Origin: CBDCZY01 sp965224745
GTDB taxonomy: Bacteria > Pseudomonadota > Gammaproteobacteria > Methylococcales > Methylomonadaceae
Reading direction: 5' to 3'
DNA length: 64,000 nt
Assembly (NCBI GenBank): GCA_965224745.1
Contig: CBDCZY010000009.1
Span: forward strand, 496,001 to 560,000
Shown here: one piece after another, positions 33,175-42,494 of the stretch
Layout of the letters: every line of letters starts with the position of its first letter
Numbering within the stretch: position 1 is the first letter of the stretch
Notes under the pieces: model-generated
Seen by the model: only the letters and a program-made list of their open reading frames with translations
Databases searched by the model: none
Told to the model about the DNA's origin: nothing
Made by a program: the position numbers and the translations under genes

Positions 33175-34473
33175 ATGGCAAATTTCAAAAATATTTTTCA
33201 AGACCTTTCTGCTAAGGACGAACACACTGGCCCGAAAAGCTCACCTGACCCCAATTCAGGAGAGACTATTAAGCTCGCCTTACTGAATGAATTAATCCCC
33301 ATAAGAAATATTGAGGATGACATCCTTGCTGCATTTGCTTTAAACAACCACGCGGAAACTCATCCTGCAGATAGTACTCTATTTTCAGAAGGAGAGTCTG
33401 ATGAAACGACTCTCTATTTGATGAGCGGGATCATCACTCTAAGCGAGCAAAGCGGAAGCTCCTTTGAGATTGAAGCGAATACAGCAAAAGCCAAATTTCC
33501 TCTTTCAACCGGCGTTAAACACACTATGACGGCGACCGCGAAAACCGAGGTTAGTGTTCTGCGTGTATCGCAAAAAATCATGTTGTCTAGACCTCCGGTC
33601 GCCCCTCCCTCATTCTCGTTTCCAGCCGAACTATCAGAAAGCCGTCTTATCCAAATTTTTACCCAACATTATTTGGACGATGAACTTAAAGTTCCCTCGC
33701 TACCTGATATAGCTTTTAAACTACGAAAAGCGATGGAGAGTGAAATAGGTGTTGCTGAAGCGGTAAAAATCATTCAACTGGATCCAGCTATTTCTGCCAA
33801 ACTAATAAAAATAGCGAATTGCCCTTTGTATGTGACTGCTTTTCCAGCCACGACAATACATGCTGCGGCAAGCAGGCTGGGACTCAATGCTGCCAAAAAT
33901 TTGGTGACTAGTTTCAGTTTGAAACAACTGTTTACTTGTAATACCCCCCACATTAAAGAACTCTTCAAAAAAACCTGGAAACATAGCATCTATATTTCTG
34001 GTATTTGCCACGTTTTGGCTTCGACGACAAATAAGATAGATCCTGAAGAAGCTTTGTTAGCGGGTCTGCTCAGTGAAATTGGCGTCATTCCTTTCCTGGA
34101 TTTTGCCGCCGGCTTGCCAGCGAATTATTTCAGTGAACAAGAAATTACTAAAGCCATTCCTTTCATAAGAGGGCCACTTGGGAGTTATATACTAGAAAAG
34201 TGGGATTTCCCTAAAGAACTCGTGAAAATTCCGTTACTTGCTGATGACTGGTATCACTTCGATACTGAGGAAATAACAATCGCAGATATTGTGATACTGG
34301 CCCGCATCCATGCCTCTATCAGATCACCAAATATGTCAGAGCTCCCAGCTATATCCTCCATCCCGGCTGCCAGCAAATTAGAAGATCATGCCTTAACACC
34401 AGAGCATTCCTTAAAAATCATTACTGAAGCAAAAGATAAAATAAACGAAGCGCTTAATATATTTAGAACCTAA
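33175..34473 (+). CDS. HDOD-domain protein with N-terminal cyclic-nucleotide-binding-like domain
   Basis: 432 residues, soluble. Residues about 35-130 resemble a degenerate cNMP-binding barrel (LFSEGESDETTLYLMSGIITL). Residues about 165-360 are an HDOD domain (VPSLPDIAFKLRKAMES... IIQLDPAISAKLIKIANCPLY), a catalytically dead HD relative common in signalling proteins controlling gene expression and motility. The gene is divergent from the PilZ-like gene across 139 bp. Output partner unknown. Confidence 0.85.
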   Translation: MANFKNIFQDLSAKDEHTGPKSSPDPNSGETIKLALLNELIPIRNIEDDILAAFALNNHAETHPADSTLFSEGESDETTLYLMSGIITLSEQSGSSFEIEANTAKAKFPLSTGVKHTMTATAKTEVSVLRVSQKIMLSRPPVAPPSFSFPAELSESRLIQIFTQHYLDDELKVPSLPDIAFKLRKAMESEIGVAEAVKIIQLDPAISAKLIKIANCPLYVTAFPATTIHAAASRLGLNAAKNLVTSFSLKQLFTCNTPHIKELFKKTWKHSIYISGICHVLASTTNKIDPEEALLAGLLSEIGVIPFLDFAAGLPANYFSEQEITKAIPFIRGPLGSYILEKWDFPKELVKIPLLADDWYHFDTEEITIADIVILARIHASIRSPNMSELPAISSIPAASKLEDHALTPEHSLKIITEAKDKINEALNIFRT

Positions 34474-34714
34474 GCAACTTTAACCACGTCAATTAGCTTA
34501 GATTTTTGACTTAAGTAGTAAAATATTTTATTAGCACCCGTTGTTATAAGCCTGTGCAATAAGACCGAATAATTTATAAGCGTTGTCTTTTTCAGAAGCT
34601 GTCTTGTCGTATTGACATTTATAAACTAATTCTTTTTGCTTGTTACAGCGTTGCAAGAGAAGTAAGGTGAAGTATAGAATCACCTTTGGACATACCTCCA
34701 TCATTTTCTACTAA

Positions 34715-36157
34715 TTGAGACTTGAAATGCATTATCAGCTAAAAATCCCAGGCGCTTATCTTGCCGGGACACTTAATGTTTATTCCCCATACGATGGAGA
34801 ACTCGTCGGTTCAGTTGAAACCATTGACGAGAAGGGAGTAGATCAAGCCTTAAAAAATGCTGCAACAATTTTCAGAGATCGCAAAAAATGGTTGCCCGCT
34901 AAAGATCGCATCGCCATTCTTGAAAAGGTAGTCATGCTAATGCAGGAGCAATCTGGTCAGTTGGTCAAATTAGCTATTGCTGAAGGCGGCAAACCTTATC
35001 GTGACACTGCGGCTGAACTGGATAGTGCCATTGAAAGTATCAAGCTTTGTGCCGAATGCATCCGCACGGAACAGGGACAAGAAATTCCTATGGGAATTAA
35101 TCAAGAGTCGCTTAATAAGCTAGCGTTTACGCATCTTGAACCACTGGGTCCAGTTGTTGCCATGAGTGCATTTTATCATCCGCTACTAGCCGTTGCACAT
35201 CAGATTGGCCCTGCTGTAGCGAGTGGTTGCCCAATCATTATCAAACCTGCTAAAGATACCCCTTTATCAACATTCGCGTTAGCCGATATCTTTTTCGCAG
35301 CGGGCTTACCCAACCTTTGGTGTCAACCCATTATGGTTAGCGATACTGCCACCTCAGCAAAATTGGTTGCCGACCAAAGAGTTGCTTTTTTTAGTTTTAT
35401 TGGAAAGGCTGATCTAGGCTGGCTATTACGTAGCAACCTAGCACCAGGCACTCGATGCGCTTTAGAGCATGGCGGCCCAACACCAGTAATCATTGCCAGA
35501 GACAGTGACCCAAAACAGTCGATTAAATTATTAGCTAAAGGCGGGTATTACCATGCGGGTCAAAACAGTATTTCTGTACAAAAGGTTTTTGCACACAGAT
35601 CAATGGCTAAAAAAATAGCTTTACAATTAGCAGAATTCGCAGAAAAAATGACTTTGGGCGATCCCGCTAGTCAAACAACAGATATCGGGCCAATCATCCG
35701 AGCAAAAGAAGTTGAAAGAATCGAAGAATGGATTAATGAGGCGTTGTTGGAAAAAGGGGAAGTTATTTCAGGTGGCAAAATAGCCTCTGGGAACATTTTT
35801 CAACCCACAGTACTGTTTAACCCAACAGATAATTGCACCATCAGTCAGCGAGAAGTTTTAGGGCCGGTAATCTGCGTTTATGAATATGACCAGCTTGATC
35901 ATGCTGTAGAGCGAATCAACGATCAATCTTTTGCCTTTCAAGCCTCGATTATTACTCAAAATCTAGATACAGCGCTGTATGCATACAAAAATTTAAATGC
36001 ATCCGCTGTTATGATTAATGAACACAGCGCCTTTCGCACTAACTGGATGCCATTCGCAGGTTTGCAACAATCAGGTTACCAAACATGGGGGATTCCGTTC
36101 AGCTATCGATCAATGCATTATGAAAAGACCCTGGTAATCAACTCAAAAAATCTTTGA
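34715..36157 (+). CDS. Aldehyde dehydrogenase homologue lacking the catalytic Cys
   Basis: 480 residues with the full fold of the ALDH superfamily. The general-base Glu is present (Glu251 in LEHGGPTPV), but the nucleophile position is Ser285: the block reads HAGQNSISVQK where active enzymes have GQxC. The 34-residue spacing from Glu to Ser matches Glu to Cys in active members, so alignment is certain. NAD-binding elements (PIIIKPAKDTPLS) and a KADLGW in place of the GSxxxG helix are seen. The protein probably is inactive as a dehydrogenase, or has another role. Isolated gene with a 241-bp upstream gap. Confidence 0.85.
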   Translation: MRLEMHYQLKIPGAYLAGTLNVYSPYDGELVGSVETIDEKGVDQALKNAATIFRDRKKWLPAKDRIAILEKVVMLMQEQSGQLVKLAIAEGGKPYRDTAAELDSAIESIKLCAECIRTEQGQEIPMGINQESLNKLAFTHLEPLGPVVAMSAFYHPLLAVAHQIGPAVASGCPIIIKPAKDTPLSTFALADIFFAAGLPNLWCQPIMVSDTATSAKLVADQRVAFFSFIGKADLGWLLRSNLAPGTRCALEHGGPTPVIIARDSDPKQSIKLLAKGGYYHAGQNSISVQKVFAHRSMAKKIALQLAEFAEKMTLGDPASQTTDIGPIIRAKEVERIEEWINEALLEKGEVISGGKIASGNIFQPTVLFNPTDNCTISQREVLGPVICVYEYDQLDHAVERINDQSFAFQASIITQNLDTALYAYKNLNASAVMINEHSAFRTNWMPFAGLQQSGYQTWGIPFSYRSMHYEKTLVINSKNL

Positions 36158-36295
36158 GGCTCTCACTATCAATCAGCATTTTATTCTAAGCTGAGAAAAG
36201 AAGTTGACGCATAAGTGCTTTGAACCATAGAAGGTATGAGTTAATCTAAATCTCCTGCTAAATAATAGTCAAAACACCAATCCATTTGAAGGAAT

Positions 36296-36369
36296 TGGAG
36301 GCTGCGGTCGGAATCGAACCGGCGTCCACGGCTTTGCAGGCCGCTGCATAACCACTCTGCCACGCAGCC
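36296..36369 (-). tRNA. tRNA-Cys (GCA)
   Basis: 74 bases with CCA encoded. Seven-pair acceptor stem GGCTGCG/CGCAGCC, discriminator T, anticodon GCA in loop CTGCAAA, T-loop GGTTCGATTCC. All arms pair. Confidence 0.97.
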
Positions 36370-36384
36370 ACTGTAACTGGGCAA

Positions 36385-36408
36385 TTAAAAAGCCGCATTT
36401 AGCGGCTT
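36385..36408 (-). terminator. Intrinsic terminator between tRNA-Gly and tRNA-Cys
   Basis: On the minus strand AAGCCGC-TAAAT-GCGGCTT forms a 7-bp stem with 5-base loop followed by TTTTTAATT. It lies after tRNA-Gly and before tRNA-Cys. Confidence 0.6.
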
Positions 36409-36418
36409 AAATAATACT

Positions 36419-36494
36419 TGGAGCGGGAAACGAGATTCGAACTCGCGACCCCAACCTTGGCAAGGTTGTGCTCTACCAACTGAGCTATTCCCGC
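36419..36494 (-). tRNA. tRNA-Gly (GCC)
   Basis: 76 bases with CCA encoded. Acceptor GCGGGAA/TTCCCGC, discriminator T, anticodon GCC in TTGCCAA, D-arm AGCTCAGTTGGTAGAGC, T-loop GAGTTCGAATCTC. Confidence 0.97.
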
Positions 36495-36548
36495 AAACTG
36501 AAGAACAGCTATTATAAATGTCTTTAAAAACTTGTCAAATAAGACTCA

Positions 36549-37049
36549 TTAGTCCTTGATGTTTGAAATCATGACCCAGCCTTTCTTGCCTTTACATCCA
36601 CCGTCTATTACTTCTACGTGAGCAAACAAATCTTTTTTACCGAAGGCATCCGCAAACTCAATAATCTTAACAGGTGTGTCCTTAGGAGCTGCGCACACAA
36701 CAGAACCATCTTTCTTACTTCGGTCATAAACCTCTAAATTGCCAGGAGCGGTTACAATTGAAGTATCCGAAATATCACTTGCTGCATTAGGATTCAGTAG
36801 CTTATAAACCTGTCCTATTTGCAACGACTTGCTAACAATTTTCATTTCCCCACTATTACCACCTGCCATTAGAAAAAACAAGGCAATTAACGCCACACCA
36901 GCGATGCCGAATAGTACTTTTGGGTTCATTGATTTAATAGTGCCAAACATATCAGTCATCGATTTTTTATCTGTAGAGCCAGCGCTTTTTTCTTTCACTT
37001 TCTCAGTAGAACTCCCGTTTTCTTCTTTCACTTCCTCATCTGAACTCAT
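36549..37049 (-). CDS. Membrane-anchored protein with SH3-like periplasmic domain
   Basis: 166 residues. An acidic/Ser-rich cytoplasmic head (1-44) is followed by one membrane helix (VLFGIAGVALIALFFLMAGG) and a periplasmic part with two Cys and a beta-rich end, FAHVEVIDGGCKGKKGWVMISNI, like bacterial SH3 domains that contact peptidoglycan. No close family recognised. Downstream of it, on the same strand, are the two tRNAs. Confidence 0.7.
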   Translation of the reverse strand: MSSDEEVKEENGSSTEKVKEKSAGSTDKKSMTDMFGTIKSMNPKVLFGIAGVALIALFFLMAGGNSGEMKIVSKSLQIGQVYKLLNPNAASDISDTSIVTAPGNLEVYDRSKKDGSVVCAAPKDTPVKIIEFADAFGKKDLFAHVEVIDGGCKGKKGWVMISNIKD

Positions 37050-37364
37050 ACAACTACCCTCCTCACTCTTAAGTTTTTATATCAATATTAAGATTATCAG
37101 CAGTAACTTAACACGTTGCTTGAATTTTTCAAATAACTAGCATAGATTCTACACCTCATAATAAAAAAGGTCTCTGTTAGTTTGAGTGAATCGAGTAGAT
37201 CGAAAATGACTGCTACTTTTCTGAATAAAGAATACGAGCTATTAATCGGAAGTTGAAACATTCTGCCGAAATATACTCTCCGGATACAAAAAGTGGTTTT
37301 GCTGATAAGAATAAAGGAAGGATTTGCTGTTTAATGAGTCTAGCAAAAAATTGAAAAGGGAAAA
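37050..37364. other. 315-bp intergenic stretch
   Basis: No gene supported. It lies between two minus-strand genes and should contain the promoter of the SH3-like protein. Confidence 0.4.
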
Positions 37365-38951
37365 TTAAATAAAATCGTAGCCTTTGGTTTCTTGTTGAGT
37401 TTCATTTTTTTCAACAATTTTTCGACATTCAAATTGCCAGTAACCTAACCCAATATTTTTTCTGTTCATGAGAACAACTGAAAAGTCATCATTTTCCAGG
37501 AACACTCTAATGATGTCGCCTTCATTAGAAAAAACGGTTTCTAAAATTAAAAATGATTTCCTCGTTCCATTTGCCAACTGGGCAGAATAGATCAAACTTT
37601 TTTGAGGAACAACATCTTCTTTAGCACCTACAGGTAACAAATCGGCTGGAAAAACTCGGTTGGCAATCTTGTGCAATTCAAATTTTATCTTACCGTTGGG
37701 ACCATTCATCGATAACTTCGTTATCAATCCCAGCGAACGAATAAATACTGCTTTGTCTTCTCTTCGAAAGGTGACCAAACTGCCAATCGAAAGTTTTTGC
37801 TTACCGCTGGACTTAAGCGTTAATGCCCGCTCAGAGCTTGTTTCCGCCCACTGCTCTTGCTTGAGGTCATCGGACTGATTTTCATGGCCCTTTAAATAGT
37901 GATGCGAAGTTTCTAAACCAACCAAAAGATATTGATTTAGCCGGTCTGCAAAAGCTTGGTCTCCAGTTAGTAATATGCCATCCCATCTAGCTTGTAAATA
38001 CTGATATAAATCATACGGCATCGATTTTTCAAAACCAGTATTGGTGTTCAGCGTACCAAAGCGAGAACTGCTTTTGACACTGGTTTTTTCACGCTTTAAA
38101 AAGGCTTTAGATAATTTTGTGAAATTAATAAATTTAATACTACCGTCTTTACAGGTATATTTATTGCGTTCTGACCATATGGGCGCTTTATCCTCTTCAA
38201 GGAAAACTGCGCATTGATTTAATTGAAGGTCGACATCATTATCTTCTATTTCGACAAAAGAAACGTAATCATCAAGAATTCTATTGATTAATACGATTTC
38301 TCTTTGAATTAAACCATGTGGATCGGCAATATACAGCAATAAGATTTTGAAATAATTTTGCTGGATAGTCGTTATTTTGCGATGACTGGCTGGATCAGGG
38401 ACTTTGGTCGTTTCCTTTTTTTGAGTAACGCTTAATTTGTACAAGGAATGAATATCTAGCCATACCCAGCTTGGTGCTGGAATATACAATAAATAATGAC
38501 TGATTAATATATCGCCCAGTCCGTTGATAAGCCGAGCAAGAGCCAATGCCGAACTTTTTCCTTTAAACCATCCAGCACCTTTTCTAGTAAGTTCCCTCAC
38601 AATACACCAGTAACCCATCGAAAATTCTTTTTGCATGGAAATTAAAACATCCCATACTTTTTTATCGTTTTCCTCTTTGGGTATTCCTGGCGAAATCAAT
38701 CGTGAATTGAGGCAGTCTAAAATCGAATAATACGTAGGCCTAAGATTTTCTAAAATAGAAATCCTGTGTTCTGGTTTAATTTTTAGAGTATTTAGCTCAA
38801 TCAACAAATCATGGAATAAACGAGTAGTCAACCCAAAATTCGCCTTTGGTAAATCTTGAATCCATTGCTCTAAAGGTTGAGGCTCAAAGGCCTTAATCCT
38901 TTCAGAATCGCTTTTTTGGGGCGGAATGACTAAATAAAATGAATTTTTCAC
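37365..38951 (-). CDS. PilZ-like-domain protein, paralogue of 31302-33035
   Basis: 528 residues, soluble. It matches the 577-residue protein in layout: N-terminal helical half with LEQWIQDLPKANFGLTTRLFHDLL..LNTLKIKPEHRISILENLR, and a C-terminal beta domain (KLSIGSLVTFRREDKAVFIRSLGLITKLS). The two have diverged heavily outside these parts. Neither shows a clear RxxxR motif, so c-di-GMP binding is uncertain. The pair brackets the HDOD and aldehyde-dehydrogenase-like genes. Confidence 0.65.
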   Translation of the reverse strand: MKNSFYLVIPPQKSDSERIKAFEPQPLEQWIQDLPKANFGLTTRLFHDLLIELNTLKIKPEHRISILENLRPTYYSILDCLNSRLISPGIPKEENDKKVWDVLISMQKEFSMGYWCIVRELTRKGAGWFKGKSSALALARLINGLGDILISHYLLYIPAPSWVWLDIHSLYKLSVTQKKETTKVPDPASHRKITTIQQNYFKILLLYIADPHGLIQREIVLINRILDDYVSFVEIEDNDVDLQLNQCAVFLEEDKAPIWSERNKYTCKDGSIKFINFTKLSKAFLKREKTSVKSSSRFGTLNTNTGFEKSMPYDLYQYLQARWDGILLTGDQAFADRLNQYLLVGLETSHHYLKGHENQSDDLKQEQWAETSSERALTLKSSGKQKLSIGSLVTFRREDKAVFIRSLGLITKLSMNGPNGKIKFELHKIANRVFPADLLPVGAKEDVVPQKSLIYSAQLANGTRKSFLILETVFSNEGDIIRVFLENDDFSVVLMNRKNIGLGYWQFECRKIVEKNETQQETKGYDFI

Positions 38952-39180
38952 TCTTTATTCCTACCGCACACTCGTTTGATTTTTTGCAACATGATCCATA
39001 TTTGCTATTTAGCGATCTATATCATTAGGAAAAACTGCAAGTTCCATTGTCTACTCAAAGATTTGTGTTCAAATATCGAACCACATCAAAAAAACTTGAC
39101 AACTCTTAACTAAATATAATCTAAAAAAACAAAAAATCTATTAAATTCAGTAAATTTAATGAATGATTTAAATATAAATA

Positions 39181-40836
39181 CCTGAATCCGTGACTTAAAG
39201 TGCATCCACCAATCCTTGGGAAGCCACATTAACATTTCAACGTTTTAATACCTTGTTATTATTTGAAATAGCTAATAATACGAGCACACTGAGGCTTTTT
39301 AAGCCTCAATAGCTCTCAATTGACACCAAATTCTGTACACCCGGCACTGCTATCCCTGAGAGACATGTTCTCGCATTTTTCTTAAGAATAGTGGGGTGTT
39401 ATCCTGACGCTAAGCGATGGTAGGTTGACTCAAATGCTAAAAAACCCGGGCAGTGTTTGGAGAAACGAAGTTTTATTCGTCGCCCAGCATGGATGACCCG
39501 AGCCGCTAGGTACATTAGTTCCTGTATAACCGTTTTTATTCGCCTTCTTTTGGCCGGATGACGGACAGGACTGATGTTGCCTATGAGCCCGATTAAGCCG
39601 ATCCAACGCAAGATATTGTAACTATAAGCGCTCAATGCCATGATCAAGTCGTTGGTGGCAAATTTGCCCGAAGGTAAGCGTTCGATATCGAGGTCGGTTT
39701 TAAATTCACTGTGGAATTGTTCGGAAGTGGCATGATCTTGGTAAAGAGCAATGATCTGTTCATCAGCGTAGGCGAGCGAATTTAATGAGGTCCACCAGCC
39801 TTCTATTTCTATCTCAGGGATTAACAGCATTTGACCCTCTGCATCCATAGTTCTTTCGATAACCCGCATGACGCGGCGGAAGCGATAGGTTTGCCCGTCT
39901 TGTTGTTGGGTTTCTTGGACACTGAACAAGGCGACCCGTTTGCCGACCCTCGGCGTTGTCCATTTGCCTTGTTGTTCAGCCAAGGCTAACCAAGCCTCCA
40001 GGTCTTGTTTTCTGGGGTTCCATTTCAGGATAGAGTCCACTTGGTTTTGGTGCAGCCAGACACGGGTATCCAAGGCATCATGTCCGCTATCCAAACGCAC
40101 CAGCAGCGGAGCCTCAGTCAAGCACCGAGCATATTCAATGACGCGGTCCAGCGTCTTTTGAAAACCGTTTTGACAATGCTGCTTACCTTCTCGAAGTTCA
40201 TTAAGCAGACACCAACCCTCATTACCCAGATAAGCCGCAATCGGCGCATAGCCATCATGGCCTTTATAGGTTCTGGAAACACCTTCCTTCTGGGTCTTCT
40301 CATTGTTCATCGGATACACATCAATATCCAATGCGACATGATGGGTGGCCAATGGCGTCACCGGTACCCCGGCATGAGTCAGAAATTCAATATTACATTG
40401 TTGCATGATGACCAATAGTGCTTCAGCCTCTTCATCCAGTCGTTGTCTTAATCTTGCGCTTGAGGGTACGTGCTTAATCGACAGCGCGTTCTTGAAGTAG
40501 TCATCATCTCGGTAGTTCTCGATTGCTTCGAAGTCGCTTTTGCCTAAACATAGCGTTCCAATGTATGATTTGATGATGTCGCTGTGCGAAATGCCATGGC
40601 GTAAAGGAATGCCGGCCTTGAGCGCTTTATGAATAGTGCTATATCGATTTAAACATAAGCCAACTAAGGCCAAACCAGAATGACTTGTATAAGTTTCTGT
40701 TGTGGATTGTTCGATGATAAGACGTTTCATTTTGCACTTGTTGGGTGAAGTTTTTAACGCCTCTATTTTAACACTTTATTGCTTATTAATCAGCTAGATA
40801 ACTCATTATATTAACTCCTTAAATCACGGATTAAGG
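39181..40836 (-). mobile_element. Complete IS1380-family insertion sequence, 1656 bp
   Basis: The ends match as imperfect inverted repeats: CCTGAATCCGTGACTTAA at the left and, reversed, CCTTAATCCGTGATTTAA at the right. A 5-bp direct repeat AAATA flanks both ends (39176-39180 and 40837-40841). Length and a single long minus-strand transposase fit the family. A hairpin (GAGGCTT-TTT-AAGCCTC, 39291-39307) lies behind the transposase. No decay is seen. Confidence 0.92.
39399..40730 (-). CDS. IS1380-family transposase
   Basis: 443 residues, intact frame. The DDE-type core carries the first Asp in HVALDIDVYPMNN, the second in LLVRLDSGHDALD, and the Glu region in YQDHATSEQFHSEFKTDLDIERLPSG, as usual for this group, followed by a basic C terminus. 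The Asp-Ser-Gly and 'SEQFHSEFKTD' blocks are diagnostic. Presumably active. Confidence 0.93.
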   Translation of the reverse strand: MKRLIIEQSTTETYTSHSGLALVGLCLNRYSTIHKALKAGIPLRHGISHSDIIKSYIGTLCLGKSDFEAIENYRDDDYFKNALSIKHVPSSARLRQRLDEEAEALLVIMQQCNIEFLTHAGVPVTPLATHHVALDIDVYPMNNEKTQKEGVSRTYKGHDGYAPIAAYLGNEGWCLLNELREGKQHCQNGFQKTLDRVIEYARCLTEAPLLVRLDSGHDALDTRVWLHQNQVDSILKWNPRKQDLEAWLALAEQQGKWTTPRVGKRVALFSVQETQQQDGQTYRFRRVMRVIERTMDAEGQMLLIPEIEIEGWWTSLNSLAYADEQIIALYQDHATSEQFHSEFKTDLDIERLPSGKFATNDLIMALSAYSYNILRWIGLIGLIGNISPVRHPAKRRRIKTVIQELMYLAARVIHAGRRIKLRFSKHCPGFLAFESTYHRLASG

Positions 40837-41028
40837 AAATAGTTACAAGAGGGGTCTCAATTAATGAGGGTTTTGCTTGGGTACAAGGTAGATGTTTTAT
40901 GAAAACAGCTATGCATATGAAATACATGAGAATCACAGATAATCATCAAACGTAGACATCGGACAAAAAGACAATAATTCGAGGTGCCCTAAAGTCTTTT
41001 TTCTTGAGAGAACGAGAGAGAGTCAATC

Positions 41029-41934
41029 TTACTGAACAAAGTCAGCGAGACATTGCTCAAGTGAATTTTTCCATGGTGGCATCTGTAGTCCAAAGTGTTG
41101 TTTCAATTTCCCGCCAGCGAGCACTGAGTAAGATGGTCGCGGGGCTGGGGTTGGATAGTCAACTGTTTTGATGGGAAGAATTTCAACGTCATGCTTCAAA
41201 ATATTTAATTCTCTGGCACGTTGATAAATTGACGAAGCAAAGCCATGCCAAGTGGTATGATCTTGGCAAGTGAGGTGATAAATTCCTGGTTGGTCGCTAA
41301 TCGTAAACCCTGTCTGCGAAACAGTTTTCGCCAAGATCATAGCTGTAGCTTCAGCAATCTGTCTGCTCTCGGTGGGGCTACCGTACTGGTCGCTAACGAT
41401 TGAGAGCTCCTTTCGTTCTCGCATTAACCTTAACATGGTTAATAAGAAATTATGTCCCCGCCCCCCATAGACCCATGCAGTTCTTAAGATAAGATAATCT
41501 GCTCCGGATTCTGTGATCGCACGCTCGCCAAACAACTTGCTAGCGCCATAGACAGATCGTGGATCAGTAGGATGATCTTCCAGATAAGGTTCTTGAGCCG
41601 CTCCATCGAAAACATAATCAGTGGAGTAATGTATTAGTCCGGCATTGATAGTTTTAGCGCACTCTGCCATCACTTGTACCGACAAGCCATTTACTGTGTG
41701 AGCCAATTCACTCTCTTGCTCAGCTTTATCGACTGCGGTGTACGCCGCTGCATTCACAATCAAATCAGGCGTTATGGCATTAATGGCTGCACGTACTGTT
41801 TCGGGTTTAGCTAAGTCAATCGAAACAGGTTGCGTTGTTCTATCTAAGACTATCACCTGACCAAGACATGCTAAGGTGCGTTGTAATTCCCAGGCGACTT
41901 GGCCATTACGGCCGATCAATAATATTTTTGGCAT
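41029..41934 (-). CDS. rmlD: dTDP-4-dehydrorhamnose reductase
   Basis: 301 residues. Short-chain reductase fold with GRNGQVAWELQ nucleotide-binding loop and the catalytic Tyr/Lys pair in YGASKLFGE. It makes the last step, reduction of dTDP-4-dehydro-L-rhamnose to dTDP-L-rhamnose for surface glycans. Last of four rml genes, 5 bp after rmlC. Motif and length are normal. Confidence 0.93.
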   Translation of the reverse strand: MPKILLIGRNGQVAWELQRTLACLGQVIVLDRTTQPVSIDLAKPETVRAAINAITPDLIVNAAAYTAVDKAEQESELAHTVNGLSVQVMAECAKTINAGLIHYSTDYVFDGAAQEPYLEDHPTDPRSVYGASKLFGERAITESGADYLILRTAWVYGGRGHNFLLTMLRLMRERKELSIVSDQYGSPTESRQIAEATAMILAKTVSQTGFTISDQPGIYHLTCQDHTTWHGFASSIYQRARELNILKHDVEILPIKTVDYPTPAPRPSYSVLAGGKLKQHFGLQMPPWKNSLEQCLADFVQ

Positions 41935-41939
41935 TGGTA

Positions 41940-42494
41940 TTAACGATAAACGGGTAAGTTTTCTTCTGAAATGTGCTGCAACAAAAGCCCAGCTTCATCC
42001 TTTTTTGACAATAAGGGTGAATTGATGGGCCAATCTATCGCTATATCAGGATCATCCCAACTAATACAGAGTTCATTTTCGGGGTGATAAAGCTCTGTAC
42101 ACTTATAAGCGAATAGTGCGCTTTCACTAAGCACACAGAAGCCATGGGCAAAACCTTGAGGTATATAGAACTGACGGTGATTATCAACTGATAAATTGAC
42201 TCCGACCCACTGACCAAAGTGGGGTGATCCTTTTCGAATATCAACAGCCACATCAAACACTTCCCCTAGCAGCACCTGAACGAGTTTGCCTTGCGCTTGA
42301 GGATTTTGGACGTGCAGCCCGCGCAGAATATTTTGCTGGGAAAAGGACAAATTATCTTGCACAAAGCTGGCCTCTAATCCCAGCTCCTTATAACGTTTAG
42401 CATTCCATGTTTCTTGAAAATAACCTCGGGCATCGCCATAAACATCAGGCTCAATGATTATCACACCCGGTAAGGCGGTTTCTTCTGCTTTCAT
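41940..42494 (-). CDS. rmlC: dTDP-4-dehydrorhamnose 3,5-epimerase
   Basis: 184 residues, cupin fold. The catalytic His lies in RGLHVQNP and the conserved core reads QGKLVQVLLGEVFDVAVDIRKGSPHFGQW and YIPQGFAHGF. It converts dTDP-4-dehydro-6-deoxyglucose to the L-lyxo form. The start overlaps the rmlA stop by four bases, so the two are coupled. Confidence 0.94.
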   Translation of the reverse strand: MKAEETALPGVIIIEPDVYGDARGYFQETWNAKRYKELGLEASFVQDNLSFSQQNILRGLHVQNPQAQGKLVQVLLGEVFDVAVDIRKGSPHFGQWVGVNLSVDNHRQFYIPQGFAHGFCVLSESALFAYKCTELYHPENELCISWDDPDIAIDWPINSPLLSKKDEAGLLLQHISEENLPVYR

